Shown piece after piece: positions 34,285-42,528 of a stretch of DNA of 64,000 bases; the stretch's first letter is position 1, and every line of letters starts with the position of its first letter. A program made the position numbers and the translations under genes. Source of the DNA: SZUA-547 sp963669315 (lineage in GTDB: Bacteria; Pseudomonadota; Alphaproteobacteria; Rhodobacterales; Rhodobacteraceae); contig OY770021.1 of NCBI GenBank assembly GCA_963669315.1, positions 3,348,001 through 3,412,000 of the forward strand, given 5' to 3'. Under the pieces are notes generated by a model, which did not search any database, was not told the origin of the DNA, and saw nothing but the letters and a program-made list of their open reading frames with translations.

Positions 34285-35277
34285 TTACGCCGCCGCCAGC
34301 CTGTCCCGGCCATGGGGCTCTGCGAAGTCGACAACGGGACCCAAAGGCACAATGCCGGTGGGATTAATGCTCGTATGGCTACCGTAATAGTGGCGCTTGA
34401 TGTGCTCCATGTTCACGGTCTCAGCAACGCCGGGCCACTGGTAAAGTTCTCGCGTATAGGCCCAGAGGTTGGGGTAATCGGTCAGCCGCCGGATGTTGCA
34501 TTTGAAGTGGCCGACATAAACTGGATCGAAGCGCACGAGGGTGGTGAACAGCCGCCAGTCCGCCTCTGTGATCCGATCCCCCAGCAGATAGCGGCGGGTG
34601 GAGAGGCGATCCTCCAGCCAGTCAAGCGTGTCGAACAGGTTGGTGACGGCCTCGTTATAGGCGGCCTGTTTGGTTGCGAATCCAGACTTGTAGACGCCGT
34701 TGTTGACGTTCGAGTAGACGCGCTTGTTGATCTCTTCGATCTCGTCGCGCAACTCCTTTGGCCAGAAGTCCTGCGTGTCGCCGGTGATTTGGTTGAAGGA
34801 GGAGTTGAACATGCGGATGATCTCAGCCGATTCATTGCAGACAATCCGCCCGGTCTGTTTGTCCCAGAGAACCGGCACCGTCACCCGGCCGTTGGTCCTG
34901 GGGTCGTTTCGCAAATAGATGTCGCGGAGGAATTTCTCGCCAAACAGCGTATCGCCGGTCGCGCCGGGGGCGTCTTCGGTCTCGAACGTCCAGCCGTCCT
35001 CTCCCATGAAATGATGCACGATATCGACGGAGATATGCTCGGTAAGACCTTTCAATGCGCGGAAGATCAGGGTGCGATGCGCCCAGGGGCAGGCGTAGGA
35101 GACGTAAAGGTGATACCGACCGCTTTCAGCCTTGAAACCGCAATCCCCAGTAGGACCGAGCTCTCCATCCGGCGTCACCCAGCAGTGATAGGCGGTGGGC
35201 TTGCGGACAAATTTTCCGCCTGTCGACTTCGTTTCGTATCCAACGGTGCTCCAGACCCCGTCGACCAGCTTGCCCAT
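34285..35277 (-). CDS. Glutathionyl-hydroquinone reductase-type glutathione transferase (YqjG/ECM4)
   Basis: 330 residues from the ATG with GGAGG nearby. The catalytic cysteine motif YVSYACPWAHRTLIFRALKG and the long inserts DGWTFETEDAPGATGD and LRNDPRTNGRVTVPVLWDK are typical of Xi-class enzymes that reduce glutathionyl-hydroquinones. The C-terminal helical domain contains RYLLGDRITEADWRLFTTLVRFD. The frame continues upstream over the leader of the next gene but without similarity. No evident link to cobalamin. Confidence 0.92.
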   Translation of the reverse strand: MGKLVDGVWSTVGYETKSTGGKFVRKPTAYHCWVTPDGELGPTGDCGFKAESGRYHLYVSYACPWAHRTLIFRALKGLTEHISVDIVHHFMGEDGWTFETEDAPGATGDTLFGEKFLRDIYLRNDPRTNGRVTVPVLWDKQTGRIVCNESAEIIRMFNSSFNQITGDTQDFWPKELRDEIEEINKRVYSNVNNGVYKSGFATKQAAYNEAVTNLFDTLDWLEDRLSTRRYLLGDRITEADWRLFTTLVRFDPVYVGHFKCNIRRLTDYPNLWAYTRELYQWPGVAETVNMEHIKRHYYGSHTSINPTGIVPLGPVVDFAEPHGRDRLAAA

Positions 35278-35420
35278 ATCAGCCTCCAAAATGCGTTGTG
35301 TTTCAGAATTTAGTGCGCTGCGGCGGTGGATAAAGTGGCCCGTCGCGGCCCAGTCTGTCTCTGAATTGGAAACGAATGCTGCACTGCGGGCGGATTCCAT
35401 TGCGCCGAGAGGGAGGGCGG

Positions 35421-35571
35421 AATAGGGTGCGCGCCAGTTTGGATGGCGTCCCGCGACGGGGCCGGAAAGGCGCTTCGCAATGGCCGACCCGTATCGGGGG
35501 CCGGATCGAGGGTTGTCCGACGCGCCGGAACCCAGTTGGGTGGGCGCCGTCATCCGCTTTGGATCGAGAGG
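35421..35571 (+). promoter_or_regulatory. Riboswitch-like leader resembling the hupE cobalamin leader
   Basis: This leader shares pieces with the proven-looking riboswitch at 17301-17497: AATAGGG (35421-35427), TCCCGCGACGG (35449-35459), GCCGGAAAGGC (35461-35471, 10 of 11 identical to 17448-17458) and a 21-base hairpin element (35482-35502) identical at 19 positions to 17357-17377. The invariant GAGACCTGCC box is missing and the last two blocks occur in the opposite order, so it is not a canonical cobalamin riboswitch. It may be a shortened or variant form. Confidence 0.35.
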
Positions 35572-35576
35572 CGCCC
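35542..35576 (+). promoter_or_regulatory. Hairpin covering the start of the small His-rich protein gene
   Basis: GGGCGCC (35542-35548) is the exact complement of GGCGCCC (35570-35576), which abuts the ATG at 35577 and overlaps the GAGAGG ribosome site. The intervening loop holds TTGGATCGAG, the same ten bases found in the ribosome-site hairpin of the hupE leader (17597-17606). Confidence 0.45.
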
Positions 35577-35801
35577 ATGTCCCGCATTACCTTCGCCGTT
35601 GTTCTTTGCTTCGCGCCCAGCGCCGCATTTGCGCATGTGGGTCACGTGGGCGAACTCGCTGGCCACGATCATTGGATCGCCATCGCGGCGTCGGGCCTCG
35701 CCGCGGCGGTCTGGGCGGCCGGGAAGCTGAAGGACAACGCCAAAGACAGTGACGCGGAGGAACCGGTCGAGGAGGCCGACGCCGCCGGCGCCGAGGTCTG
35801 A
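35577..35801 (+). CDS. Small His-rich membrane protein (DUF6732-like), probably cobalt-related
   Basis: 74 residues: a signal peptide (MSRITFAVVLCFAPSAAFA) cut before HVGHVGELAGHDHW, then one membrane helix (IAIAASGLAAAVWAAG) and an acidic tail. The mature N-terminus starting with histidine resembles that of HupE in this window. Small proteins of this kind are found beside cbiX in Rhodobacterales. A role in presenting cobalt at the membrane is an inference from the histidines, the location and the shared leader elements. It ends one base before cbiX. Confidence 0.7.
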   Translation: MSRITFAVVLCFAPSAAFAHVGHVGELAGHDHWIAIAASGLAAAVWAAGKLKDNAKDSDAEEPVEEADAAGAEV

Positions 35802-35802
35802 G

Positions 35803-36897
35803 ATGGCCGATCCCAAATATGGCGTGATGATCTGCGGCCATGGATCGCGCAGCCAGGCTGCGGTGGACGAATTCGCGCAACTGGCCGAGCGGTTGCGCCC
35901 GCATTTCCCGGACTGGCCGGTCGACTATGGATATTTGGAGTTCGCCAACCCGGTGATCCGGGACGGGCTGGATTCGCTGCGCAATCAGGGCTGCGATCAT
36001 ATTCTGGCGGTGCCGGGCATGTTGTTCGCTGCGATGCACGCCAAGAACGACATTCCGACCGTGCTGAACACCTACGCCGCCGAACATGGTCTCAGCGTGG
36101 GCTATGGGCGCGAACTGGGCGTCGACCCAAAGATGATTGCTGCTGCGGCTGAGCGGGTTCAGGAGGCGCTGGATCGCGCCAACGCCGAGAAAGGCGAGGT
36201 TCCGCTGCACGAAACCTGCCTCGTGGTGATCGGCCGGGGGGCGTCTGACCCGGACGCGAACTCCAACGTCTCAAAGATCGCGCGGATGTTGTGGGAAGGT
36301 ATGGGCTTCGGCTGGGCGGAGGTCGGCTATTCCGGCGTCACTTTCCCTTTGGTCGAGCCATGCCTCGAACATGTCGCGAAGCTGGGCTATCGGCGCGTCG
36401 TCGTGTTCCCGTATTTCCTGTTCACCGGCATCCTGATCGACCGCATCTACGGCTTCACCGATCAGGTCGCAAAGGCGCATCCGGAGATCGAGTTCATCAA
36501 GGCTGGTTACCTGAACGACCACCCGCAAGTCATTGAAACCTTTGCCGAACGGGTGCGAGAGATCCTGACCGGCGACAATGTCATGAATTGCGGTCTCTGC
36601 AAGTACCGGGCGCAGGTGCTGGGCTTTGAGGCCGAGGTCGGCTCGCCGCAGGAAAGCCACCATCACCATGTGGAGGGGCAGGGCGCCTCGGCCCCGGGAT
36701 CGAACGTGGCGGATTGCGCCCTATGCGATGATTTCTGCACCGGAGCGTGCCGTCTGGATGCGGATCACGACCACCATCATCATCAAGACGGCCATTCGCA
36801 CGATCACGGCCACGATCATCACCACCCGCCTTACCCGCATGCCGACCACCCGCTGGGGCCGGAAAGCGTGCGCAAGCACCTGAAGGCGGAGGGATGA
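35803..36897 (+). CDS. cbiX: CbiX/SirB-type chelatase with C-terminal cysteine and histidine-rich tail
   Basis: 364 residues. Two CbiX halves are visible: ICGHGSRSQAAVDEFA with LLFAAMHAKNDIP, and VVIGRGASDPDANSN with VVVFPYFLFTGILIDRI. A metal-cluster motif MNCGLCKYR follows, as in long CbiX forms, then CALCDDFCTGAC (CxxC-x3-C-x3-C) and a tail of about 40 residues with some 17 histidines. CbiX inserts cobalt into sirohydrochlorin in the early-insertion pathway, yet this genome also has the late chelatase subunit CobN. Overlaps cobH by four bases. Confidence 0.88.
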   Translation: MADPKYGVMICGHGSRSQAAVDEFAQLAERLRPHFPDWPVDYGYLEFANPVIRDGLDSLRNQGCDHILAVPGMLFAAMHAKNDIPTVLNTYAAEHGLSVGYGRELGVDPKMIAAAAERVQEALDRANAEKGEVPLHETCLVVIGRGASDPDANSNVSKIARMLWEGMGFGWAEVGYSGVTFPLVEPCLEHVAKLGYRRVVVFPYFLFTGILIDRIYGFTDQVAKAHPEIEFIKAGYLNDHPQVIETFAERVREILTGDNVMNCGLCKYRAQVLGFEAEVGSPQESHHHHVEGQGASAPGSNVADCALCDDFCTGACRLDADHDHHHHQDGHSHDHGHDHHHPPYPHADHPLGPESVRKHLKAEG

Positions 36898-37562
36898 CGG
36901 ACGCGCCGAAGGTTTTACCCCGCCTATTGCGCTATGAGCGCGACCCGTCGGCGATCTATCGGGCGTCCTTCGCGACCGTGCGGGAGGAAGCTCGGCTGGA
37001 TCGGTTTTCGCCCGCCATGGAGCGTGTGGCGATCCGCCTGATCCACGCCTGCGGCATGGTGGAGGTCGCTGACAGGCTCGCCTTCTCGCAGGGAGCCGCC
37101 GAGGCGGGCGTCAAGGCGCTTGCGGACGGCGCGCCGATCCTTTGCGATTGCGAGATGGTCGCGGCCGGGGTCATCCGGCGCAACTTGCCAGCCGGGAACG
37201 ACGTGATCGTGACGCTGAACGACTCGACTGTCCCGGCCTTGGCGAAGGAGATCGGCAATACGCGATCCGCCGCTGCGGTGGGATTGTGGCGAGACCGGAT
37301 AGAAGGGGCGGTGGTCGCCATTGGAAACGCGCCGACCGCGCTGTTCCACTTGCTGGAATTGCTGGATCAGGGCTGGCCGCGCCCGGCGGTAATCCTCGGC
37401 TTCCCGGTGGGATTTGTCGGCGCGGCGGAATCGAAGGCGGAATTGGCGGCGCGCCCAAGCGGCGCTGATTTCATCGCATTGCGTGGCCGCAGGGGTGGAT
37501 CGGCCATGGCTTCCGCGGCGGTGAACGCGCTGGCCGCCGGATTGCCTGAGGAACGCGCATGA
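36894..37562 (+). CDS. cobH: Precorrin-8X methylmutase
   Basis: 222 residues with the active-site histidine region RLIHACGMVEVADRL, the ILCDCEMVAAGV and the IGNAPTALFHLLELL motifs of CobH/CbiC. It moves the C-11 methyl group to C-12, giving hydrogenobyrinic acid in the aerobic route. The start overlaps cbiX (ATGA) and the end overlaps cobL (ATGA), so cbiX-cobH-cobL-cobI-cobJ-cobM form one tightly packed operon. Confidence 0.95.
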   Translation: MTDAPKVLPRLLRYERDPSAIYRASFATVREEARLDRFSPAMERVAIRLIHACGMVEVADRLAFSQGAAEAGVKALADGAPILCDCEMVAAGVIRRNLPAGNDVIVTLNDSTVPALAKEIGNTRSAAAVGLWRDRIEGAVVAIGNAPTALFHLLELLDQGWPRPAVILGFPVGFVGAAESKAELAARPSGADFIALRGRRGGSAMASAAVNALAAGLPEERA

Positions 37563-38770
37563 CCACACCCTGGCTGCATATCGTCGGTATTGGCGAGGAC
37601 GGCATGGAGGGATTGACCCCCGCCGCCCGCGCCGTGGTCGAAAGCGCCGAGGTGGTGATCGGCGGCGACCGGCATCATCGGCTGTCAGACGATATTAAGG
37701 CTGAGCGCGTCGCCTGGCCGTCTCCCTTCGACGCAATGATCGAGGTGATCGAATCCTATCGCGGGCGGCGGCTGGTGATCCTCGCGACAGGCGATCCGCT
37801 CTGGTACTCGGTCGGCGCGCGGATCGGGCGGGCGATCGACCCGGCCGAGATCGTCTATCACCCGCATATCTCGGCGTTCCAACTCGCCTCTACGCGGATG
37901 CGCTGGTCGATGGCCGATCTGGAGACGCTGACAGTGCATGGCCGGCCGGTCGAGCAGATGATCGCGTTCATACAGCCGGATATCCGTCTGCTGATCCTGA
38001 CCACGGGGGCGGAGACGCCCGCCAGAATTGCCGAGTTCCTGACCCGTCAGGGCTATCCGAAAAGCCGGATGACGGTGCTGGCGGCGATGGGCGGGCCGGA
38101 TGAAAAGCGGTTCGATGGATCGGCCGAGGACTGGGCGGCGAATGCGCCCGCCTTCCCTGAGTTTAATACGCTGGCGGTTGAATGCATCGCAGCGCCGGGT
38201 GCCGCCTTGCTGCCTCGGGTGCCGGGCCTGCCGGATGAAGCCTTCCGCCATGACGGCGCCATCACCAAGCGCGAGGTGCGGGCGGCGACGCTGGCGAAGC
38301 TGATGCCTATGCGGGGCGCGCTTTTATGGGATGTGGGCTGCGGTTGCGGCTCGGTGGCGGTCGAATGGGTGCGATCGGCTCGCTACGCCAACGCCATCGG
38401 GATCGAGCCGCGCGCCGACCGCCGCGCCATGGCGGCCGAGAATGCGCAGGCGCTGGGCGCGCCCAAGCTGAAGATCGTCGCGGGTGAAGCGCCGGATGCG
38501 CTGGAGGGTTTGCCGGCGCCGGATGCGGTTTTCATTGGGGGCGGCATTTCCGAGGCGGTTCTGGACCAGTGCTGGAACGCGCTGCGCCCGCTCGGCAGGC
38601 TGGTGGTCAACGCCGTCACCTTAGAGGGGCAGGGCGCGCTGGCAGATTTCCACGCGGCGCGGGGCGGCGACCTCGCGATGATCTCGGTGCAGCGGGCGAA
38701 GGAGCTGGGGCCGTTCCGTGGTTGGAGCCCGGCCATGCCCGTGGCGCAATGGAGCCTGATCAAGCGATGA
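37559..38770 (+). CDS. cobL: Precorrin-6Y C5,15-methyltransferase (decarboxylating)
   Basis: 403 residues, a natural fusion of CbiE and CbiT. The N-terminal tetrapyrrole methyltransferase part begins PWLHIVGIGEDGMEGLTPAAR and holds LVILATGDPLWYSVGARIG; the C-terminal part from about residue 235 is a Rossmann SAM enzyme with LLWDVGCGCGSVAVEWVR. It methylates C-5 and C-15 and decarboxylates the C-12 acetate. Overlaps both neighbours by four bases. Confidence 0.95.
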   Translation: MTTPWLHIVGIGEDGMEGLTPAARAVVESAEVVIGGDRHHRLSDDIKAERVAWPSPFDAMIEVIESYRGRRLVILATGDPLWYSVGARIGRAIDPAEIVYHPHISAFQLASTRMRWSMADLETLTVHGRPVEQMIAFIQPDIRLLILTTGAETPARIAEFLTRQGYPKSRMTVLAAMGGPDEKRFDGSAEDWAANAPAFPEFNTLAVECIAAPGAALLPRVPGLPDEAFRHDGAITKREVRAATLAKLMPMRGALLWDVGCGCGSVAVEWVRSARYANAIGIEPRADRRAMAAENAQALGAPKLKIVAGEAPDALEGLPAPDAVFIGGGISEAVLDQCWNALRPLGRLVVNAVTLEGQGALADFHAARGGDLAMISVQRAKELGPFRGWSPAMPVAQWSLIKR

Positions 38771-39483
38771 GCGGCACCCTCTATGGCGTTGGCGTCGGTC
38801 CGGGCGATCCCGAACTGATGACGTTGAAGGCGCATCGGCTGATCTCGACCGCGCCGGTCGTGGCCTATCCCGCGCCCGACCGGTCTGTAGCGGGCGGCGA
38901 GAGCTTCGCGCGCTCCGTCGCGGCGGGCGCCATTCGCGAGGACGCCATCGAGATCCCCATCGTGATTCCGATGGTCGAGGAGCGCTATCCGGCGCAGGAG
39001 GCCTATGACCGTGGCGCGGAGGAAATCGCGGCGCATCTGGGGGCTGGGCGGGACGTTGTCGTGCTGTGTGAGGGCGATCCGTTCTTCTACGGCTCTTTCA
39101 TGTATCTTCATGCTCGCCTGGCTGCGCGGTTCCCCGTCGAAATCGCTCCCGGCGTTTCCTCTCTGACGGGGTGCGCGGCGGCGTTGGGGCGGCCATTGTC
39201 GGCGCGGAACGAGACGCTGACCGTTATTCCGGGCCCGTTGCCTGAGGCGAAACTGAAGGCGCGAATCGAGGCGTCTGAGGCGATCGCGATAATGAAGGTC
39301 GGCAGGCATTTGCCCAAGATCATTCAGGTGTTGAGCGAGTTGGGCCTCGTAAGCCGCGCAGGATATGTAGAACGGGCCAGCCTGCCGAACCAGATCGTCA
39401 AACCGTTGTCGGAAGCCCCTGAAAAGGCGCCTTATTTCTCGATGATCCTTGTGCTGAAAGGGGGCGATCCGTGGCTGACGTGA
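38767..39483 (+). CDS. cobI: Precorrin-2 C20-methyltransferase
   Basis: 238 residues starting MSGTLYGVGVGPGDPELMTLKA, with the SAM-binding VVLCEGDPFFYGSFMYLH and the EIAPGVSSLTGCAAALGRPL motif. It makes precorrin-3A. The ATG overlaps the cobL stop by four bases. The gene ends 13 bases inside the next one, the largest overlap in this operon. Confidence 0.95.
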   Translation: MSGTLYGVGVGPGDPELMTLKAHRLISTAPVVAYPAPDRSVAGGESFARSVAAGAIREDAIEIPIVIPMVEERYPAQEAYDRGAEEIAAHLGAGRDVVVLCEGDPFFYGSFMYLHARLAARFPVEIAPGVSSLTGCAAALGRPLSARNETLTVIPGPLPEAKLKARIEASEAIAIMKVGRHLPKIIQVLSELGLVSRAGYVERASLPNQIVKPLSEAPEKAPYFSMILVLKGGDPWLT

Positions 39484-41288
39484 CGCCGGTGGTGATTTGC
39501 CTCTCCGCCTCAGGGTTTGAGACTGGGCAATTGGCCGCGCGGACGCTGTCCGCCAAGCTACATGGGCGTGACGGGCGCGTAACGGGCGCCGATGCCGAGT
39601 TTGAAGATGCGGTTGAACATATCGCCGCGCTCTTCGCCGCTGGAACGCCAGTCATCGGCGTTTGCGCGGCGGGCATCCTGATCCGCGCGGTTGCGCCCTT
39701 GCTCAGCGACAAGCGCGCAGAGCCTCCGGTGGTTGCGATTTCCGAAGATGGCGCTTCGGTCGTGCCGCTGCTGGGCGGGCATCGCGGCGCCAACAAGGTC
39801 GCGCGTCAACTGGCTGAGGCGCTGAACGCAAAGGCGCATGTGACGACGGCCGGCGATCTGAAGTTGGGCGTAGCGCTGGACGAGCCGCCGGAAGGGTGGC
39901 GATTGTCAAATCCGGAGGACGCCAAAGCGGTTTCAGCGACGCTTCTGGCGGGGGGAGGGGCGACGGTCGAAGGGTTGGATTGGACGCCCGACCTGCCTGA
40001 AGGCGACGATGTTCGGCTGATCGGGACGACGGCGCCGGTCGAGGGCGAGGACCAGACGCTTGTCTACCATCCGCAAGTGCTTGCCCTTGGCGTCGGTTGC
40101 GCGCGCAACTGTCAGCCGGTGGAGTTGTCGGGGCTGATCGAGACGACCTTGGCGGAGGCGGACCTCGCGCCGGGCGCTGTTGCGACGGTCGGGTCCATCG
40201 ATCTGAAGGCCGACGAGCCAGCCGTGATTGAAGCGGCTCGCCGGCTTGGCGTTCCCCTTCGCTTGCTCACTTCCACAGAGTTAGAATTTGAGACTCCACG
40301 TCTCAAAAACCCTTCAGATGTCGTTTTCGCCGAAGTGGGTTGCCACGGGGTCGCTGAGGGAGCGGCGCTGGCTTTGGCCGGGACGGACGCCGATCTGATC
40401 GTCGCCAAGCGCAAGACCGCGAACGCCACCTGCGCCATCGCGCGCGCGCCCAAGCCAATCACCGAACCGAAGGGCCGCAAACGCGGGCGGGTGTCGCTGG
40501 TCGGCATTGGGCCGGGGCAGGCGGACTGGCGCACGCCCGAGGCGTCAAAGCTGGTGGCTGAGGCGGATGAACTGGTCGGCTATGGTCTTTATCTGGATCT
40601 TCTGGGCCCGCTGGCCCGCCACAAGCCGAAGAAGGACTTTCCGCTGGGAGGAGAGGAGGCGCGCTGCCGCTATGCGCTGGAACGAGCGAGCGAGGGCTTG
40701 GACGTGGCGCTGATCTGCTCAGGCGACGCGGGCATCTACGCCATGGGCGCGCTGGTCTTTGAGCTTTTGGACCGGCCCGAAGGCGCGGGCGGGGTCTCCG
40801 ACGCGGCACGGCGGGTGGAGGTGACTTCCGTACCCGGCGTCAGCGCGCTGCAGGCCGCCGCTGCAAGGGCGGGCGCGCCGCTGGGCCATGATTTCTGCGC
40901 GATCTCGCTCAGCGATCTTCTGACGCCGCGTGAGGATATTCTGAAGCGCATCCGAGCTGCCGCGGAAGGGGATTTCGTGATCGCCTTTTACAATCCGGTC
41001 TCGAAACGCCGCCGCACTCTTCTGGCCGAAGCGCGGGACATGCTGTTGGCGCATCACCCTGCGGATTGCCCGGTGCTGCTCGCCTCCAATCTCGGGCGAC
41101 CGGAGGAGGCGCTGCGCTATCGCCGTCTGGACGAGTTGCAGGTGGATGAGGTGGACATGCTGACCGTGGTGCTGGTCGGCTCCAGCCAGTCTCGGCTGGC
41201 GCAGTTGGGCGAAGGTCCGCGCATGTACACGCCGCGGGGCTACGCCAAGCGGATTGATGCGCCGAAAGCTGCGGGAGAGGCCTCATGA
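39471..41288 (+). CDS. cobJ: CbiG-CobJ fusion: precorrin-3B C17-methyltransferase with CbiG domains
   Basis: 605 residues from a GTG inside cobI. Residues 1-~120 resemble the CbiG N-terminal domain (VICLSASGFETGQLAA; GGHRGANKVARQLAEAL), ~200-330 the CbiG C-terminal domain (LALGVGCARNC; FAEVGCHGVAEGAAL), and from ~340 the CobJ methyltransferase (VSLVGIGPGQADWRTPEA; ICSGDAGIYAMGALVFEL; AFYNPVSKRRRTLLAEAR). CbiG opens the ring lactone in the anaerobic pathway; CobJ closes the corrin ring by C-17 methylation. The fusion is seen in Rhodobacterales. No cobG or cobZ is present in the window. Confidence 0.92.
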   Translation: MADVTPVVICLSASGFETGQLAARTLSAKLHGRDGRVTGADAEFEDAVEHIAALFAAGTPVIGVCAAGILIRAVAPLLSDKRAEPPVVAISEDGASVVPLLGGHRGANKVARQLAEALNAKAHVTTAGDLKLGVALDEPPEGWRLSNPEDAKAVSATLLAGGGATVEGLDWTPDLPEGDDVRLIGTTAPVEGEDQTLVYHPQVLALGVGCARNCQPVELSGLIETTLAEADLAPGAVATVGSIDLKADEPAVIEAARRLGVPLRLLTSTELEFETPRLKNPSDVVFAEVGCHGVAEGAALALAGTDADLIVAKRKTANATCAIARAPKPITEPKGRKRGRVSLVGIGPGQADWRTPEASKLVAEADELVGYGLYLDLLGPLARHKPKKDFPLGGEEARCRYALERASEGLDVALICSGDAGIYAMGALVFELLDRPEGAGGVSDAARRVEVTSVPGVSALQAAAARAGAPLGHDFCAISLSDLLTPREDILKRIRAAAEGDFVIAFYNPVSKRRRTLLAEARDMLLAHHPADCPVLLASNLGRPEEALRYRRLDELQVDEVDMLTVVLVGSSQSRLAQLGEGPRMYTPRGYAKRIDAPKAAGEAS

Positions 41289-42058
41289 CCGTCTATTTCA
41301 TCGGCGCCGGGCCGGGCGATCCGGACCTGATCACCGTCAAAGGGCTGCGCCTGATCCAGTCCTGCCCGGTCTGCCTTTACGCCGGCTCGCTGGTGCCGGA
41401 GGCGATCGTCGAAGCTGCGCCCGAGGCCGCGCGCATTATCGACACCGCGCCGATGGCGCTGGATCAGATCATCGCCGAGATCGAGGCCGCGCATTCGGCG
41501 GGCCATGACGTCGCGCGGGTGCATTCCGGCGATCCTTCGCTCTACGGCGCCATCGCCGAGCAGATCCGCCGCCTGAAGGCGCTGGGTATATCGTTTGAGG
41601 TGATCCCCGGCGTGCCCGCCTTCGCCGCCGCCGCCGCCGCGTTGGGGCAGGAACTGACGATTCCCGAGGTCGCGCAGACCGTGATCCTTACCCGTACGGC
41701 GATGAAGTCCTCATCTATGCCTGAGGGCGAGGATCTGGAGACGCTGGGCCGGTCGGGCGCGACGCTGGCGATTCATCTCTCTGTTCGAAACTTGCGAGAG
41801 GTGGAGCGCAAGCTGGTTCCGCTCTACGGTGCCGACTGCCCGGTCGTTTTGGCCTATCGGGTCGGGTGGCCCGATCAGTTGTTCCTGAAAGGCACGCTGT
41901 CGGACATCCGCGAAAAGGTGCGGGCCGAGAAGATCACGCGCACCGCGCTGGTGCTGGTTGGGCCCGCGCTGGGGCAGGAGGACTTTCGGGATTCGGCGCT
42001 ATACGACTCGGCTCATGTGCATGTTTTGCGCCCCAATCGCAGCAGCGCGGCAACTTAG
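41285..42058 (+). CDS. cobM: Precorrin-4 C11-methyltransferase
   Basis: 257 residues beginning MTVYFIGAGPGDPDLITVKG, with RVHSGDPSLYGAIAEQIRRL and EVIPGVPAFAAAAAALGQEL characteristic of CobM/CbiF. It produces precorrin-5. The start overlaps cobJ by four bases. It is the last gene of the cbiX-to-cobM run; AT-rich sequence follows without a clear terminator hairpin. Confidence 0.95.
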   Translation: MTVYFIGAGPGDPDLITVKGLRLIQSCPVCLYAGSLVPEAIVEAAPEAARIIDTAPMALDQIIAEIEAAHSAGHDVARVHSGDPSLYGAIAEQIRRLKALGISFEVIPGVPAFAAAAAALGQELTIPEVAQTVILTRTAMKSSSMPEGEDLETLGRSGATLAIHLSVRNLREVERKLVPLYGADCPVVLAYRVGWPDQLFLKGTLSDIREKVRAEKITRTALVLVGPALGQEDFRDSALYDSAHVHVLRPNRSSAAT

Positions 42059-42168
42059 AGTCTTCCCGTAACCACAAATTAATACTAAAGTTTCCAAATC
42101 TACCGGTCTTGAGTTTTTGCTTTAAGTTCGGGCGGAAGCGTCTATCAGCCGCCAATTAGGAGGATGGG

Positions 42169-42528
42169 ATGGACGGATATCTGTCTGAGCAGGTGATCGC
42201 CGCTCTGAATCAGGCGAATCGTAAGAAAGCCGCTCGCCGCAGCCGCAAGAAAATCGTGGTCGGCGCTCAGGTCTACCCAATCCTGAAAATGAACGACCGG
42301 GGGTTCTCCGTCGCGGCCGATGAGACGCCGACAATTCGCGGATATGTCGATCTTTATGACGGCGCGCGGCGCCTGGGCCGGCAGCTGGTCGTGTTGGCGT
42401 CGCATGTCGATGGCGTCGCGCGCTATGAGTACAAGCTGCAAAGCGCCGAGGGGCATGCGCCCGCCGACTATGTGAGCAAGCGCGGGCCGGTGGCGGGTCT
42501 GCTGACCGTGCGTCGGGCGGGGCTTTAG
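42169..42528 (+). CDS. Conserved hypothetical protein, 119 residues
   Basis: Starts MDGYLSEQVIAALNQANRKK, continues with a basic patch (AARRSRKK), then a beta-rich section with GAQVYPIL, GFSVAADETPTIRGYVDLYDG and VARYEYKLQS that has the feel of a PilZ-like barrel, although the RxxxR and D/NxSxxG motifs are not both present. AGGAGG lies six bases before the ATG and an AT-rich promoter-like stretch precedes it. It overlaps the convergent cobB by four bases. Function unknown. Confidence 0.65.
   Translation: MDGYLSEQVIAALNQANRKKAARRSRKKIVVGAQVYPILKMNDRGFSVAADETPTIRGYVDLYDGARRLGRQLVVLASHVDGVARYEYKLQSAEGHAPADYVSKRGPVAGLLTVRRAGL

Noticed and set aside
35278..35553. Extended start for the glutathione transferase gene at 35553
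   Set aside because: The extra 92 residues have no similarity, overlap the leader of the next gene, and the ATG at 35277 has its own GGAGG.
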